Source: Amphiduros pacificus (Eukaryota > Annelida > Polychaeta > Phyllodocida > Hesionidae). Taken from it: a stretch of DNA of 64,000 bases. Both the position numbers and the translations under genes were made by a program. The stretch is taken from NCBI GenBank assembly GCA_949316495.1, contig OX439004.1, positions 11,692,536 to 11,756,535 of the forward strand, in the 5' to 3' direction. The notes below the pieces were generated by a model. That model did no database searches. It saw only the letters and a list, made by a program, of their open reading frames with translations, and was not told the origin of the DNA. Positions within the stretch are counted from its first letter, which is position 1. Every line of letters starts with the position of its first letter. Below are positions 36,554 through 49,440 of the stretch, in pieces.

Positions 36554-39162
36554 TACAATATTAAAAAAGAATAGTGGACAATTGAGAGTTACATTTGAAT
36601 TTGTTCAAAATAAATTTGCTAAATACGAAATGAATCTTAATATATTCTTTGTTAAAGTTAACATATGACAAATACTCAAATCTGGTGCACATTTTATCCG
36701 TTTTAAAGGATACAATCATTTGCTTAATAATTTATATCTAATCTGCTAGACTTTAAAGCATGATATAACAAGGTATATACTAATGCATTATAACAAGGTA
36801 TATACTATGCTCATTTTTTCAGTTTAAAAAAATGAAGTATATATTATCTTTCATTTTAAACTAAACACAAGCTTGTGGGTGGGCCTTGTAATTGGTGATA
36901 TTGAACCAAATAACAGCATTGTAAATTGTGTGAAATCCGGCAAAGATTGCCCATTATTTGACAATGATTTCAGGTCTACTAGCACACCATTGATTTTTCA
37001 TTTGTATCCTTTGATCCTCTTTGCATCAGTGGTCATCTGGGACGTGATATGACTGATGAGCATGCGTATTGTCACTCTATGCGTAATCTATATTGTCTAT
37101 GATAGTGTTCATGAAATGTTAATAGATTTGGGGTTCTAACATATGATCATTCTGTGTCCCACACCTCTGGCGTCGACGCTTTTGCAATTCTTGATATTTC
37201 AGAGATTCTACAAGCGACCAATTGCTTCATCTTGTTTTTAGTTTGAAAGGTAAGTATTGCTGATAACAAGTATGACATTGTTATATTCGAAGATGTCCAA
37301 ATTGACATTTAGTATAAATCAATACAATATTAAAAAAGAATAGTGGACAATTGAGAGTTACATTTGAATTTGTTCAAAATAAATTTGCTATATACGGAAT
37401 GAATCTTAATATATCCTTTGTTAAAGTGAACATATGACAAATACTCAAATCTGGTGAACACTTTATCCGTTTTAAAGGGTACAATCATGTGCTAGACTTT
37501 AAAGCATGATATAACAAGGTATATACTATGCTCATTTTTTAGTTTAATAAAATGAAGTATATTTTATCTCTCATTTAAAACTAAACACAAGCTCGTGGAT
37601 GAGCCTTGTAATTGGTGATATTGAACCAAATAACAGCATTGTAAATTGTGTGAAATCCGGCAAAGATTGCCCATTATTTGACAATGATTTCAGGTCTACT
37701 AGCACACCATTGATTTTTCATTTGTATCCTTTGATCCTCTTTGCATCAGTGGTCATCTGGGACGTGATATGACTGATGAGCATGCGTATTGTCACTCTAT
37801 GCGTAATCTATATTGTCTATGATAGTGTTCATGAAATGTTAATAGATTTGGGGTTCTAACATATGATCATTCTGTGTCCCACACCTCTGGCGTCGACGCT
37901 TTTGCAATTCTTGATATTTCAGAGATTCTACAAGCGACCAATTGCTTCATCTTGTTTTTAGTTTGAAAGGTAAGTATTGCTGATAACAAGTATGACATTG
38001 TTATATTCGAAGATGTCCAAATTGACATTTAGTATAAATCAATACAATATTAAAAAAGAATAGTGGACAATTGAGAGTTACATTTGAATTTGTTCAAAAT
38101 AAATTTGCTATATACGGAATGAATCTTAATATATCCTTTGTTAAAGTGAACATATGACAAATACTCAAATCTGGTGAACACTTTATCCGTTTTAAAGGGT
38201 ACAATCATGTGCTAGACTTTAAAGCATGATATAACAAGGTATATACTATGCTCATTTTTTAGTTTAATAAAATGAAGTATATTTTATCTCTCATTTAAAA
38301 CTAAACACAAGCTCGTGGATGAGCCTTGTAATTGGTGATATTGAACCAAATAACAGCATTGTAAATTGTGTGAAATCCGGCAAAGATTGCCCATTATTTG
38401 ACAATGATTTCAGGTCTACTAGCACACCATTGATTTTTCATTTGTATCTTTTGATCCTCTTTGCATCAGTGGTCATCTGGGACGTGATATGACTGATGAG
38501 CATGCGTATTGTCACTCTATGCGTAATCTATATTGTCTATGATAGTGTTCATGAAATGTTAATAGATTTGGGGTTCTAACATATGATCATTCTGTGTCCC
38601 ACACTACTGGCGTTGACGCTTTTGCAATTCTTGATATTTCGGAGATTCTACAAGCGACCAATTGCTTCATCTTGTTTTTAGTTTGAAAGGTAAGTATTGC
38701 TGATTACAAGTATGACATTGTTATATTCGAAGATGTCCAAATTGACATTTATTGTAAATCAAAACAATATTAAAAAAGAATAGTGGACAATTGAGAGTTA
38801 CATTTGAATTTGTTCAAAATAAATTTGCTATATACGAAATGAATCTTAATATATCCTTTGTTAAAGTGAACATATGACAAATACTCAAATCTGGTGAACA
38901 CTTTATCCGTTTTAAAGGGTACAATCATGTGCTAGACTTTAAAGCATGATATAACAAGGTATATACTTTGCTCATTTTTTAGATTAATAAAATGAAGTAT
39001 ATTTTATCTCTCATTTAAAACTAAACACAAGCTCGTGGATGAGCCTTGTAATTGGTGATATTGAACCAAATAACAGCATTGTAAATTGTGTGAAATCCGG
39101 CAAAGATTGTCAATTATTTGACAATGATTTCAGGTCTACTAGCACACCATTGATTTTTCATT
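36554..39162 (+). repeat. 720-bp tandem array, 3.6 units
   Basis: Units start at 36554 (770 bp, with a 50-bp internal duplication), 37324 (720), 38044 (720) and 38764 (partial). Positions 36901-37320 and 37621-38040 are identical, and units 2 and 3 differ at only a few bases. Each of the three long units carries TTTCAG, then about 47 bp, then TTGAAAG|GTAAGTATT (donor GT at 37250, 37970 and 38690). The last unit is cut by a SINE. Confidence 0.95.
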
Positions 39163-39355
39163 TGTTTTGTTTGTTTGTTTGGGTTTTTGGGTTTCTACTT
39201 GTAGCAGATATAGTGCTGCCTCACTGAATTGTCATGTCGCAGGTCCTTGACATGATAACCCCAAAAGGGTTAACCCGTTGTAAATCTGTGACCGGGCGGG
39301 TTGTCATGTCAAGGACCTGCAACATGACAATTCAACATGACAATTCAGTGAAACA
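39163..39355. mobile_element. two SINE pieces head to head
   Basis: 39163-39252 is the 3' part of the SINE on the minus strand (GTTTG tail first). 39253-39355 is a similar part on the plus strand. Together they form a large imperfect palindrome. The plus piece ends with a small duplication of CAACATGACAATTCA. Confidence 0.75.
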
Positions 39356-39838
39356 ACACGACACATGATTGAACCTAAAGTCTGAAATAGTACAACTTTT
39401 GCTGTCCAACGCCCTTTCCGATGATACTAAGAACAATGGATTCCTGCGATTCTACAGGCGATTCTTATAAAGGTTGCCCAGCCAACATCAAGGACTGTTG
39501 ACGTGGCATTTGATGTACTCCTGTCCTTGTGTGATTGGATAGCTGTCACCTCCGGTCCTGCCAAATCAGAGATCACGCTCAGAGATCAGAGCTCAACAGC
39601 ATTGTCAAAGGGCTTGATGCAGAGGTAGCAATGCTGCTGGCCAATAGACAAATCCTGACTAATGTCATGGTTGCAGACCATATGTGAACGTGATGCCGTC
39701 ATCGAGACGGTTATGCCAAAACCTAGAGTATCTGCACCAACTGAGCCTGATCTATAGCTAGTCAACACCTCTCTTCTGGGCGTCCTTCCGAAAGATGGAT
39801 TCTAGGATGACATCTGTACCAGGCTGGCGACCATGCTA
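39356..39838. other. unrecognised, formerly coding-like sequence
   Basis: The composition is less AT-rich, and short stretches such as LLSNALSDDTKNNGFLRFYRRF and LLANRQILTNVMVADH read like protein. No family was recognised and no intact gene is present. It is probably a decayed mobile element. Confidence 0.35.
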
Positions 39839-40357
39839 TTAAAGCATTTACGAAATGAGATTTTCAAGCACTTTGCAAATGTTTATACCCCATCATATTT
39901 CCCCTGTATATTAAATTTCTGTGCCATTTGAAAGTGGACGAGTCTTCTGCTAAAATCCAAATCTTCCATTGACACTTTGTCAACAAACTTTGTTTAGCTG
40001 ACCAGTGATCTTGTGCAAACATCTGCTTAGTAAAGTCTTGCTAACAGTGGGGCACCTTTGAATTGGGATATTTGAGTGATTTAGCTTACAGAACCTTGTT
40101 TATCCATTAATGTTTGTCCAATGGTACAGGCCTAGCACCCTGACACACCACAATAGAGTTCACATGATTGTATACATGGTGGTCAAAAGAGTACAGGCAG
40201 TACTCCAATAAAAACACAATAACCAGGGTTAGTATATTTTGGTTGATTTTAGTGAGATAGCTTGCTTGTATTACAGTTTCATGGCCACATATCATTAAGG
40301 CATACCCCAAACCTCTCTAAAATGCCTGTGTCCTCTGTGGTTTCATGAATGCTTTAA
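39839..40357. mobile_element. TTAA-type short element, copy B
   Basis: 519 bp including TTAA at both ends (39839-39842 and 40354-40357). The terminal inverted repeats are AGCATTTACGAAAT and GTTTCATGAATGCT. It is homologous to copies A and C and has no coding capacity. TTAA targets are typical of the piggyBac superfamily. Confidence 0.75.
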
Positions 40358-40394
40358 GTCCATGTCGGAGAACCTACATTTCTTGATGCATTGC

Positions 40395-40565
40395 TCTGAA
40401 AGGGTTCCATTGACCTTGTAAATCTGTGACTGGGTGGGTTGTCATGTTAAGGATCTGCAACATGACAATTCAGTGGGGCAGAACTATATCTGCTACAAGT
40501 AGGTCTCATCACAAAATGACTGAAATAATATTGAAAATGATGTATAACCCCCAACAAACAAAAAG
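40395..40565 (+). mobile_element. SINE, 5'-truncated
   Basis: Runs from CCTTGTAAATCTGTGACTGG to the tail AACCCCCAACAAACAAA. It has more changes than the full-length copies. Confidence 0.85.
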
Positions 40566-40569
40566 GGTC

Positions 40570-41920
40570 CCGGCTGCGGACAACATCGTTGTACTACCAG
40601 ATCCACGGGGTGAAGATGACAAGGCCTATTTCCATAGGTTTGTTCACCAGTTTCTGTGATAACACCACCTCCTTTCATCGACGCTACCAGCAGATGAAAT
40701 TGTTTTGTCTTCTGCAGTCTCCTGGACAATATAGTCTCAGCGGGGTCAGCTACACCAGCATCCCGCTTTTGAGGGTGGCTACATCAGTGCTACGTCAGTG
40801 TCACTCGAGGCTGATTTCTCCCTTCTTGAAAAGACAATTTCTCAGAACTCAGTCCTGATCCTGGAGAGGTAGAGGCTGTGAATTCGCCGAAATCCAAAAC
40901 GTTCTTGTCTGAAGAAGAGAGGTCATCCCCGCTGAAGAATTTGTTAGGCAAATCCTCCTCCTTCAGATCTTCCTCTTCCTGAACTGCCTCTATCTCCTCC
41001 GGGTCCTCTTCTTCTGCAAAAAAGCAAAGACAATTTAATGTTTGTTTCTATTACTGTCCAGTTGTGTCATAGACATAAGAGGTAGTAATATCTGTTGTCT
41101 TAGAATAACTACTGGTGCATAAATAGACATTGAAACAAAGGGACTGACTTCCAGTTATAATATTTTGTACCTTCAGTAGTGCCATTTCAGTGCCATGGTA
41201 TTCTTTTAGATATGGATTGGCTTAAGATGTTGAACCAAATGGTTGGTAAGGAACCTCCTTACCTTTGAAACTTACTCCACATGAGGCAAAGCATAAGGTA
41301 TTTGAGGTCGAATGACAGTACTCACCTTAAAGTTCCAGTTACCTACCTAAAAACAGTACGGGATAGAGCTTTTTCAGCTTCTACCCGAAACAAAGTGCTA
41401 TGAACAGACATACAGATTTTATTATTTATTATATATTGTATAAATTTTATACATTCAGTATCTAACCAAAATGTAGTGTTTTGACCATTTTTAGGCAGTC
41501 AACCACCTTGTTGGAAAATCTGCCTTGAAGCCACCATTCATTCATTTGATGGTCAAGTTCAACATTGGTACAGCTTTGATTTACAACCAATGTCATGGTT
41601 TACGTACAAATATTGCAAGGCACAGTAAACAGAGAAATATCAAGTTATGTGCCTCATTAGGGTCTGAAGCCAAATCACAAGAATACCATCATCATTAGAT
41701 TGCTAGTTACATGCCAGAAAAGAACTGAGGTAGAACCTCAACATTTTCAAATTGGTGATAAATGATTAATTTGACCTCATTAGTTTGACATATTAGTTTG
41801 ACATATTAGTTTATCATAATCAACCATGAAGGTTGATATTGATCTGACGTGCCTGCGCATTGCACCATCGCTTCTATTGTGATGCCAAATCAGCTCTTTG
41901 CCATATCTATTTGGCTACTT
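40570..41920 (-). repeat. unclassified interspersed repeat X, copy 2
   Basis: Inverted relative to copy 1 at 15000-15612. On the minus strand an acceptor-like TTTTTTGCAG precedes, at about 41016, an acidic open stretch (EEEDLKEEDLPNKFFSGDD) followed by RRLQKTKQFHLLVAS after interruptions that copy 1 shares. About 250 bp near 41400-41660 are absent from copy 1. Family unknown. Confidence 0.6.
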
Positions 41921-41957
41921 TCAGCCATAATAACCAATATTTGAAAAGCCAATTTAT

Positions 41958-41990
<33 letters not shown>

Positions 41991-42244
41991 TTTGTATAGT
42001 GCTGATACCAGACAAGTCTGTTCATAGCGCTGTATTCAGAATGTGCATCCTGAAGAGATGAGTTTTCAGTCAACTCTTAAACGAGGAGACTGAGGCACTA
42101 GACCTAATCTCACTAGGCAAGGAATTCCAGAGTCTAGGGCCTACAGATGATAAAGCCCTATCCCCCACTTTCCTCAGCTGGGTCTTGGGAACTTGTAAGT
42201 GGGTGCCATCGTTTGACCTTAGACAGCGTTCTGCTTGTTTAACT

Positions 42245-42485
42245 AGGAGCAGATCATGTAAGTAAGGTGGTGTCTTACCATTTAAGGCCTTCCAGGTCAA
42301 GAGAAGAATTTTAAAATCAATTCTCGTGTGAACTGGGAGCCAGTGCAGTTCACACAGTTTCCTGAATGCAGATCACGTAAGTAAGGCAGTGCCTTACCAT
42401 TATAGGCCTTCCACGACAAGAGAAGAATTTTAAAATCAATTCTCGCGTGAACTGGGAGCCAGTGCAGTTCACACAGTTTTCCTGA
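42245..42485 (-). repeat. 121-bp tandem duplication inside the LINE 3' part
   Basis: Two successive blocks carry AAGAATTTTAAAATCAATTC and GTGAACTGGGAGCCAGTGCA. They differ at roughly one base in ten. Confidence 0.85.
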
Positions 42486-44593
42486 AATGACACGTGCTGC
42501 AGAGTTTTGGACGTATTGCAGCTTCCTAGTGTCACATTTAGGAAGACCTGCAAGTAGAACATTACCATAGTCTAGAGTGTAGGTTACAAAGGCATGGGTA
42601 AGTATTACAGCTGTCTTCTCGTCTAGACAATGTCTGATGTCCGCTAGGTTCCTAATGTGGTAATAGCCTTTCTGGCTCATTTTCCTGATCTGGGCTTTCA
42701 TATCCAGCTTTGAATCAAAGGTTATACCAAGGTCAACCACTGACTCACTTGGAGCATTATCAGAGCTGCCAACCTTAATTGTATCAAGGATACTGCTGCC
42801 AGTGGCAGTATTGTACCTGTCAGTACATATAAGCATTTCCGTTTTACCATCATTTATTTTCATTTTGTTGGATATAAGAAAGTTTCACTGACACTGACTT
42901 CACTGACACACTTTTCCAGTTTGTGTCTGCTCATATCAACTTGATTGGGGAGGTGTGGTCCATAGGGATGTAAATCTGGGTATCATCAGCATAAATATGA
43001 TAGCCCAGACCATATTTGGCTAGGATGTCGGAAAGGGGTGTCATATAAATGGTAAAAAGTATTGGGCCTAGTACTGAGCCCTGTGGTACCCCATATTTTA
43101 TGGACTAGAGGCAGGACCTATGGGTCCCTACCTTCACACACTGTTTCCTGTTACTCAGATATGACCGAATCCATGAGAGGGCATGACCCTTGACATTACA
43201 TCTAACCTCCAGTCTATCAAATAGAATTTGGTGGTCAATTTGGTCGTCAAGAGCACAAAGACTATCATTGTGCACCCTTAACAGAGCAGTTTCAGTGCTG
43301 TGATATTCTTTATAGGCTGATTGAAACTTGTCTGTAAGGCCATTCCTTACCAGATGGGGGACTAATTGGTCTGCAACCACCCTCTCCGTTAGTTTAGAAA
43401 CATATGTCAGGTTGGAAACAGGTCTATAGTTCTTCTGAACCAGTTCCAGGCCAAGTTTCTTAAATAGGGGTGTTATGATGGCTATTTTCATGTTTTCAGA
43501 TACTGCTGATTCCATCAGTGATTTGTTTATAATGGAAGAAATTATTGGTAAGAGGTCATCTAGGAGGTCAAGTAGGAGCCATGTCGGGATTGGGTCCAGT
43601 CCACATGACTTCTTTGCAGACTTCTTGACTAATTTGCGCACATCATCTATGGTTAGGGGTGTGAACCTCTCAAGACTTGCTGTGCTCGGTGTACTCCTAT
43701 TGTTCGCAGTGTCACCTGGTGGCGAAATTTGACAGGGTGGCGCTTTATCAATGTCCCAGCGAATTCCCTCTATTTTTTCAAGAAAGAATGTGTTAAACTT
43801 TTCAGCTTGAGTGACCTCACAGTCAGATTGGAGCATTGGTGTGTCCTTTTTCTTGTGCATGACTGTGTCTATCACTCTAAAATGTTTTTTAGGGTAATGC
43901 TTGTTTTCCTCAACCAGGTTGGAGATATATGTAGATTGAGCTGATTTCAGCATGGAATTGTATTTATTCCTCTGTGAGTTATATAGCTCCTTATCAATAT
44001 GGGAACCAGTCTTGTTCATCTTTCTCTCAAGCCTCCTCTTGAGAGACCTTTCCAGCTTTAATTGGTCACTCATCCAAGGTACCGGTTTGCGCTGAGTTAC
44101 TTTGGCATGCTTGAAAGGGGCATGTTTATCCATGAGTGATGTGAGTTCCTTGTCATAGTAATCTACCATGTCGCTCAGGGATAAGTGTTCCCATGTTAGG
44201 GATTTGATATCATTCCTTAGGGACTTAAGATCTAATCCCTTAAAGTTCCTGTACTTGATAGATTTTTTTAGGAGTTTGTTGGGTGCGATGCCTAGGTATA
44301 GCCTAATCATTTTATGATCAGATATGTACTCATCCACCAGGTGGCTCCTAAGAAACTTATCCCCTTTGAAGGTGATGATTAGATCAAGGGTGTTCCCAAA
44401 CTTATGAGTTGGTTCATGCACCCATTGGTTCATGTCAAAGGTGGATAGATTGTCATTGAACTTTATGACATCAGGTTTATTTGGCTTATTTACATGGAAA
44501 TTGTAGTCACCTAGGAAGATGACCTCATGACTGAATGACCCATAGTGTGCCACCAGTTGGGTGAACTCATCATAGAACTCAGAATAGGTATAC

Positions 44594-45923
44594 TTACTTA
44601 CTTACTTATGTTGAGTCTCCTCGGACTAACTTGACATTGATTGATCCCTGGTTTTCCTTCCACAAACTCCTTTCTAGCATGCAGTTCTTTATCTCCTGGG
44701 TGGTTGACAGTCCTGTGTCTTTCTTCAGAAGATCAATGTAGGTGAGATGTTGTCTACCTCTAGTCGATTTACTATGTGGCTGTTCCCATAGTATTAAATT
44801 ACTTGCAGCTAGGTTGTTGTCTCTTATACAGTGACCAGCTAACTTCATTCTTCTATTGCGTACTTTCTCTGATACTCTAGGTAGGTTGCCATAAAGGTCT
44901 TCATTTGTCCGGTGTTTCTGCCATCTTACATTTAAGGCCATTCTTAACATTCTGGTGTAACATCCATCTAGTTTCTTTTCCATGCCTAGTGTTAGTGTCC
45001 ATGTGTCGGCTCCGTATAGTAGTACGGGCTCTACAGTTGTTGCAAAGAGTCTACCATAGACATATCAGACTTCCATATCTTCTTCATGCGATGGAGAGCT
45101 AACCATGCTTGAGCTTTTCGTACTTTAACATCTCTTTCAGTGGATTCAATCCATGCCCCAAGGTACTTAAAGTCCTCATCTACTTCAAGTGCTGATCCAT
45201 CTAGCATTCTTATCTCAATGTCTTCTCTCTCAATGTTGTATGCCATGACCTTTGTCTTCTTTGCATTTAAACCTAGACCCACTTTCTTACATTCTCTTTC
45301 GACGTTAAGGAGCAGTTCTTCAGCCTGTCTTACTACGTCTGAGATCAAAGAGATGTTATCTGCAAAGTCCAGGTCAGTGATCATCACAGGTCCAACCCTT
45401 CTGCTTTTACGTGGAGTCAGTGTAAAACCAAAGTCTTCCTCCTTCCCTGTTATAGCTTGTCGTAGAGCATAATCTAATGCAATCACAAAGAGATAGGGTG
45501 CAAGTGTGTCACCTTGAATGACTCCTGCCAGAATTTGGAATGTTTCTGTTTCTCCATCAGGGGACAGTACCTTTGCTGTTGTCTTGGCATATACATTGCT
45601 GATTGACTATACGATCTTGTCTGGGATGACATATGCTTGGAGTATCTTTACTAGCTTGCCTCTGTTAAGACTGCTGTTAGGTTCTTTTTCTTTACTCCTT
45701 CCAGTATATGTCTGAGTGCTAGGATCTGAGATGTTGTTGTCCTCTTTTGCCTGAATCCGTTCTGGTTGATTCTTAATAGTGGATCAATTACAGGTCTTAT
45801 CCGGTTGAGGATCATTCTATTGTAGACTTTGACAGGTAGTGAACTCAGGCTGATCCCTCTATAGTTATCAGTAGATGTTAGATCTCCAGATTTTGGGATT
45901 GGTATTATGTTCTGCACAGTCAT
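44594..45923 (-). mobile_element. nested LINE (RTE-like C-terminus), 5'-truncated
   Basis: Flanked by GGTATAC on both sides (44587-44593 and 45924-45930), inside the endonuclease of the host LINE. The host reads RPEPSDRNRYT before the insert and YTYSEFYDEFTQL after it, an exact join. On the minus strand it reads NIIPIPKSGDL...YRGISLSSLPVKVYNR, then GVIQGDTLAPYLFVIALDYALR, TDLDFADNISL and YTRMLRMALNVRWQKH. It ends in CTCAACATAAGTAAGTAAG, a (TAAG)n tail. RT motif A is deleted at about 45655, and the catalytic FADD reads FADN. It is dead. Confidence 0.88.
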
Positions 45924-47092
45924 GGTATACCTATTCCTATCTGATGGTTCCGGTCTGTAGATGGTTACAAAGTGAACTTCTTGCCTTTGATTAGGAGGGA
46001 TGATTCGAAGAGTTCCATTGTTTTAACCCCGGGTTAGTTCAACCCATTGGTTTCAAAGGGAAGTTCCACCGGATGTAATGAACCCAAACCTCCGCCTGAG
46101 CGTCCGATGCGAGGGAACGAGTGGAATTTGAGGGAACCCTCCTCAAGTTCATTTCTAACCTTCTCCTCATTCAGTTCATGTAGCCATGTATCAATCATGA
46201 AAAGCACATCAAGGTTATGTTCAGCAAAGTAGTTTTTAACCAGTAGAACCTTGCCTGTGATGCTTTGAACGTTGCAAGCACCAATTGAGATTTGGTTGCT
46301 ATGGTTACATTGTGAGGTCTGTGTACTGTGTTTTGCAGTGCCACCTATGTTTGTGTCATTATCGTTATGCAGCGCACGTGTTGTACGAGCCGGCGTCCTC
46401 TAGGATGCGTTACGATTAGCTGGCCGGGAAGAGGAATGTGTATTGCAATGTTTATTGCCTTTTTTACAGTTTTCGTGCCGTGTTTAGGTGGTGGTTTGAG
46501 TTTGGCTGCATAATGGGGGTTGTTGGCCGAGTAGACATATTTAATATTTGTATTTATTGTGTCCAGGCCATGAGTGATATTAGTAATATGATTATTATTA
46601 ATATTTTCCATCATGGCCCCATATGCTGTCCCGCCAGAGTCACCTGGTGGTGGATCGTACCACCATGTTCTGCTAGTTGATGACAATTTAATATGAAAGA
46701 AGTTTTCAAAATTAACAATGAAAAGATTTGAGTCATTAAGGGTTGAGTGCGATAAAGTATTAGTTTTAATCAGGCCCAATTTAATATTAAATAAAGATGC
46801 CTTGAGATTGGCTTGCGGAGTATAGTTTTTACAAAGAATTATAGATTCTGAATTAAATTCTATAATTCTTCATACTCATATTAATATTTGGGCTTGGCGT
46901 GATTGTGACTTCATTGGAGTGGGGGGTTCTGTCATTTATTTCTAAACCATGGTTACATTATACATTATACCAACATACAAATTTATCAGTGCTACAATAA
47001 TAGTCGTGTACACACAAACAAGAAAATACATATCTTTGAACATTAATATTTTCGTGCAAAGTTATGCTAATAGGCGACTCCGGCCAGTCCCA

Positions 47093-47593
47093 TCAATTAT
47101 TTGGCTTAATACAGCGGTTAATGGCGAGTTTGGCTTTGGAAATGCCCTCCTTTGATCCACGTGTGTAGGCCAGCTTGACTTTTTTACGTTCGTGGATGGC
47201 ATCTTTCAGCGTGATCTTTGTCCTCGTGTCCCTTTCCATATTCTGAATGATTTGCCTATCTTTGCCGATTATCTTCCCGCCTGCGTTGTGTGGAAGCACG
47301 AGAACTTCCTCAAGACCTTTCTTCTCTTTAGAAGAAGAAAAAGAAGAAGAAGAAGAGGCAGAGCGATCACTATCACGATCCAATACATTTTTGCGTGATC
47401 CCTCGGTAGGAACAGAAGAATTTTCATTGGAAGAGATGAGCTTTGCAGGTCTTGCTATTTTTTCGTCACCATCATATAATAGCGAGATATCGGATGGAGT
47501 CTCAATGGGTTCGCATTTTTTCGGAACTGAGAGGCTGTGGAGGACTTTGATGAATGAGTTTGCCATCCGGGCATCAATAGTGTCATCTAGCAT
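47093..47593 (-). pseudogene. KH-domain protein, probable ORF1 of the LINE
   Basis: The 166-residue frame ends with VLVLPHNAGGKIIGKDRQII (about residues 96-115) and TRTKITLKDAIHERKKVKLA, then TRGSKEGISKAKLAI. This fits a type-I KH fold, which binds single-stranded RNA or DNA. The GxxG loop reads GKDR, so its last glycine is lost. A serine/acidic linker precedes it. The same frame continues upstream to about 47860 with one stop (HV*AFSLLHSKGPAIICLT), so the ATG at 47593 is probably not the true start. It lies just 5' of the LINE endonuclease on the same strand, so it is read as ORF1. It could instead be a stray host exon. Confidence 0.55.
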
Positions 47594-47860
47594 TGTTCCG
47601 AAGACGTTGGAAATCTTTATGTAAGACTTTCCCTCAAGATCATTTGTGGTGGCGAGGCAGTTCCCAAACGCATACCAATGATGCTTCGAGATGGCGACAG
47701 TAGTTGGCAGAGGTGTAAGGCATATTATAGCAGGACCTTTTGAGTGGAGAAGGCTGAACGCTTAAACGTGTTTGCGGTATAAATCATCGCAGTCGGAATG
47801 TTCAAGGGCAGATACGTCAGGAACAATTACGATCACGTCAGCGGTAGGAGCTTTGCAAAA

Positions 47861-48319
47861 TGTATTTTAAACCAATTCAATGTATATTAATTTAAGAATA
47901 GATGCACCCAATGAGTCTATGGTAGACCTTTGGTTAAAGCTCGACTCAAACATGAATATGAACAAATCCCTAATGCGAAAGCTGTGCAAAATGGCCACTG
48001 CCTTATCGGAAAAACAGCTGCTAAAAGAAAACGTATAAATGACATTACTGCAGAGATCTTACAGAACCTGATAACTTGTGCAGTGAGGAGATTAAGAAAG
48101 TGTAATATCTCAGATAAACTAAGCGAATTACGCTCTTATTCCAAGCTTGAATTGATTTGAAAATTCTCCAAACTATTAGAAGGGTACCGTCATACCATGG
48201 GAAAATAGAGTCTTAATGAAGACCAGATACTGAAGTTCCCTGCAACAGACTGAAATGAGTGAGGGGTGGTACTTTTGCTTTGCTCATAACAAATAGTGCA
48301 AAATCTATTCATAAGCTGT
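47861..48319. other. unassigned, with two overlapping small open frames
   Basis: Plus-strand frames at 47880-48038 (52 aa, starts MYINLRIDAPNESMVDLWL) and 47930-48160 (76 aa, basic) overlap in different frames. Neither matches a known family. They may be remnants of a LINE or transposon. Confidence 0.35.
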
Positions 48320-48329
48320 TGTCGCTTTA

Positions 48330-49440
<1,111 letters not shown>

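Larger units (their letters stand above)
41959..47860 (-). mobile_element. LINE with (ATT)n tail, interrupted by a nested LINE
   Basis: Read on the minus strand: a KH-like ORF1 (47860-47093), a possible start of ORF2 (46779-46345), AP endonuclease in two parts (46300-45924 and 44593-44100; ISIGACNVQSI, FMIDTWLHE, then IFLGDYNFHVN, SDHKMIRLYLG), RT (to about 42870; YRPVSNLTYVSKLTER, SIKYGVPQGSV, YHIYADDTQIYIP) and the C-terminus (GPRLWNSLPSEIRSSA). The element ends GCTATACAAATTTTATTATT... at 41959. Breaks include a stop at 43105, a frame change near 42880 and a 121-bp partial duplication near 42245-42485. Jockey/CR1-type group, clade not settled. Confidence 0.85.
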
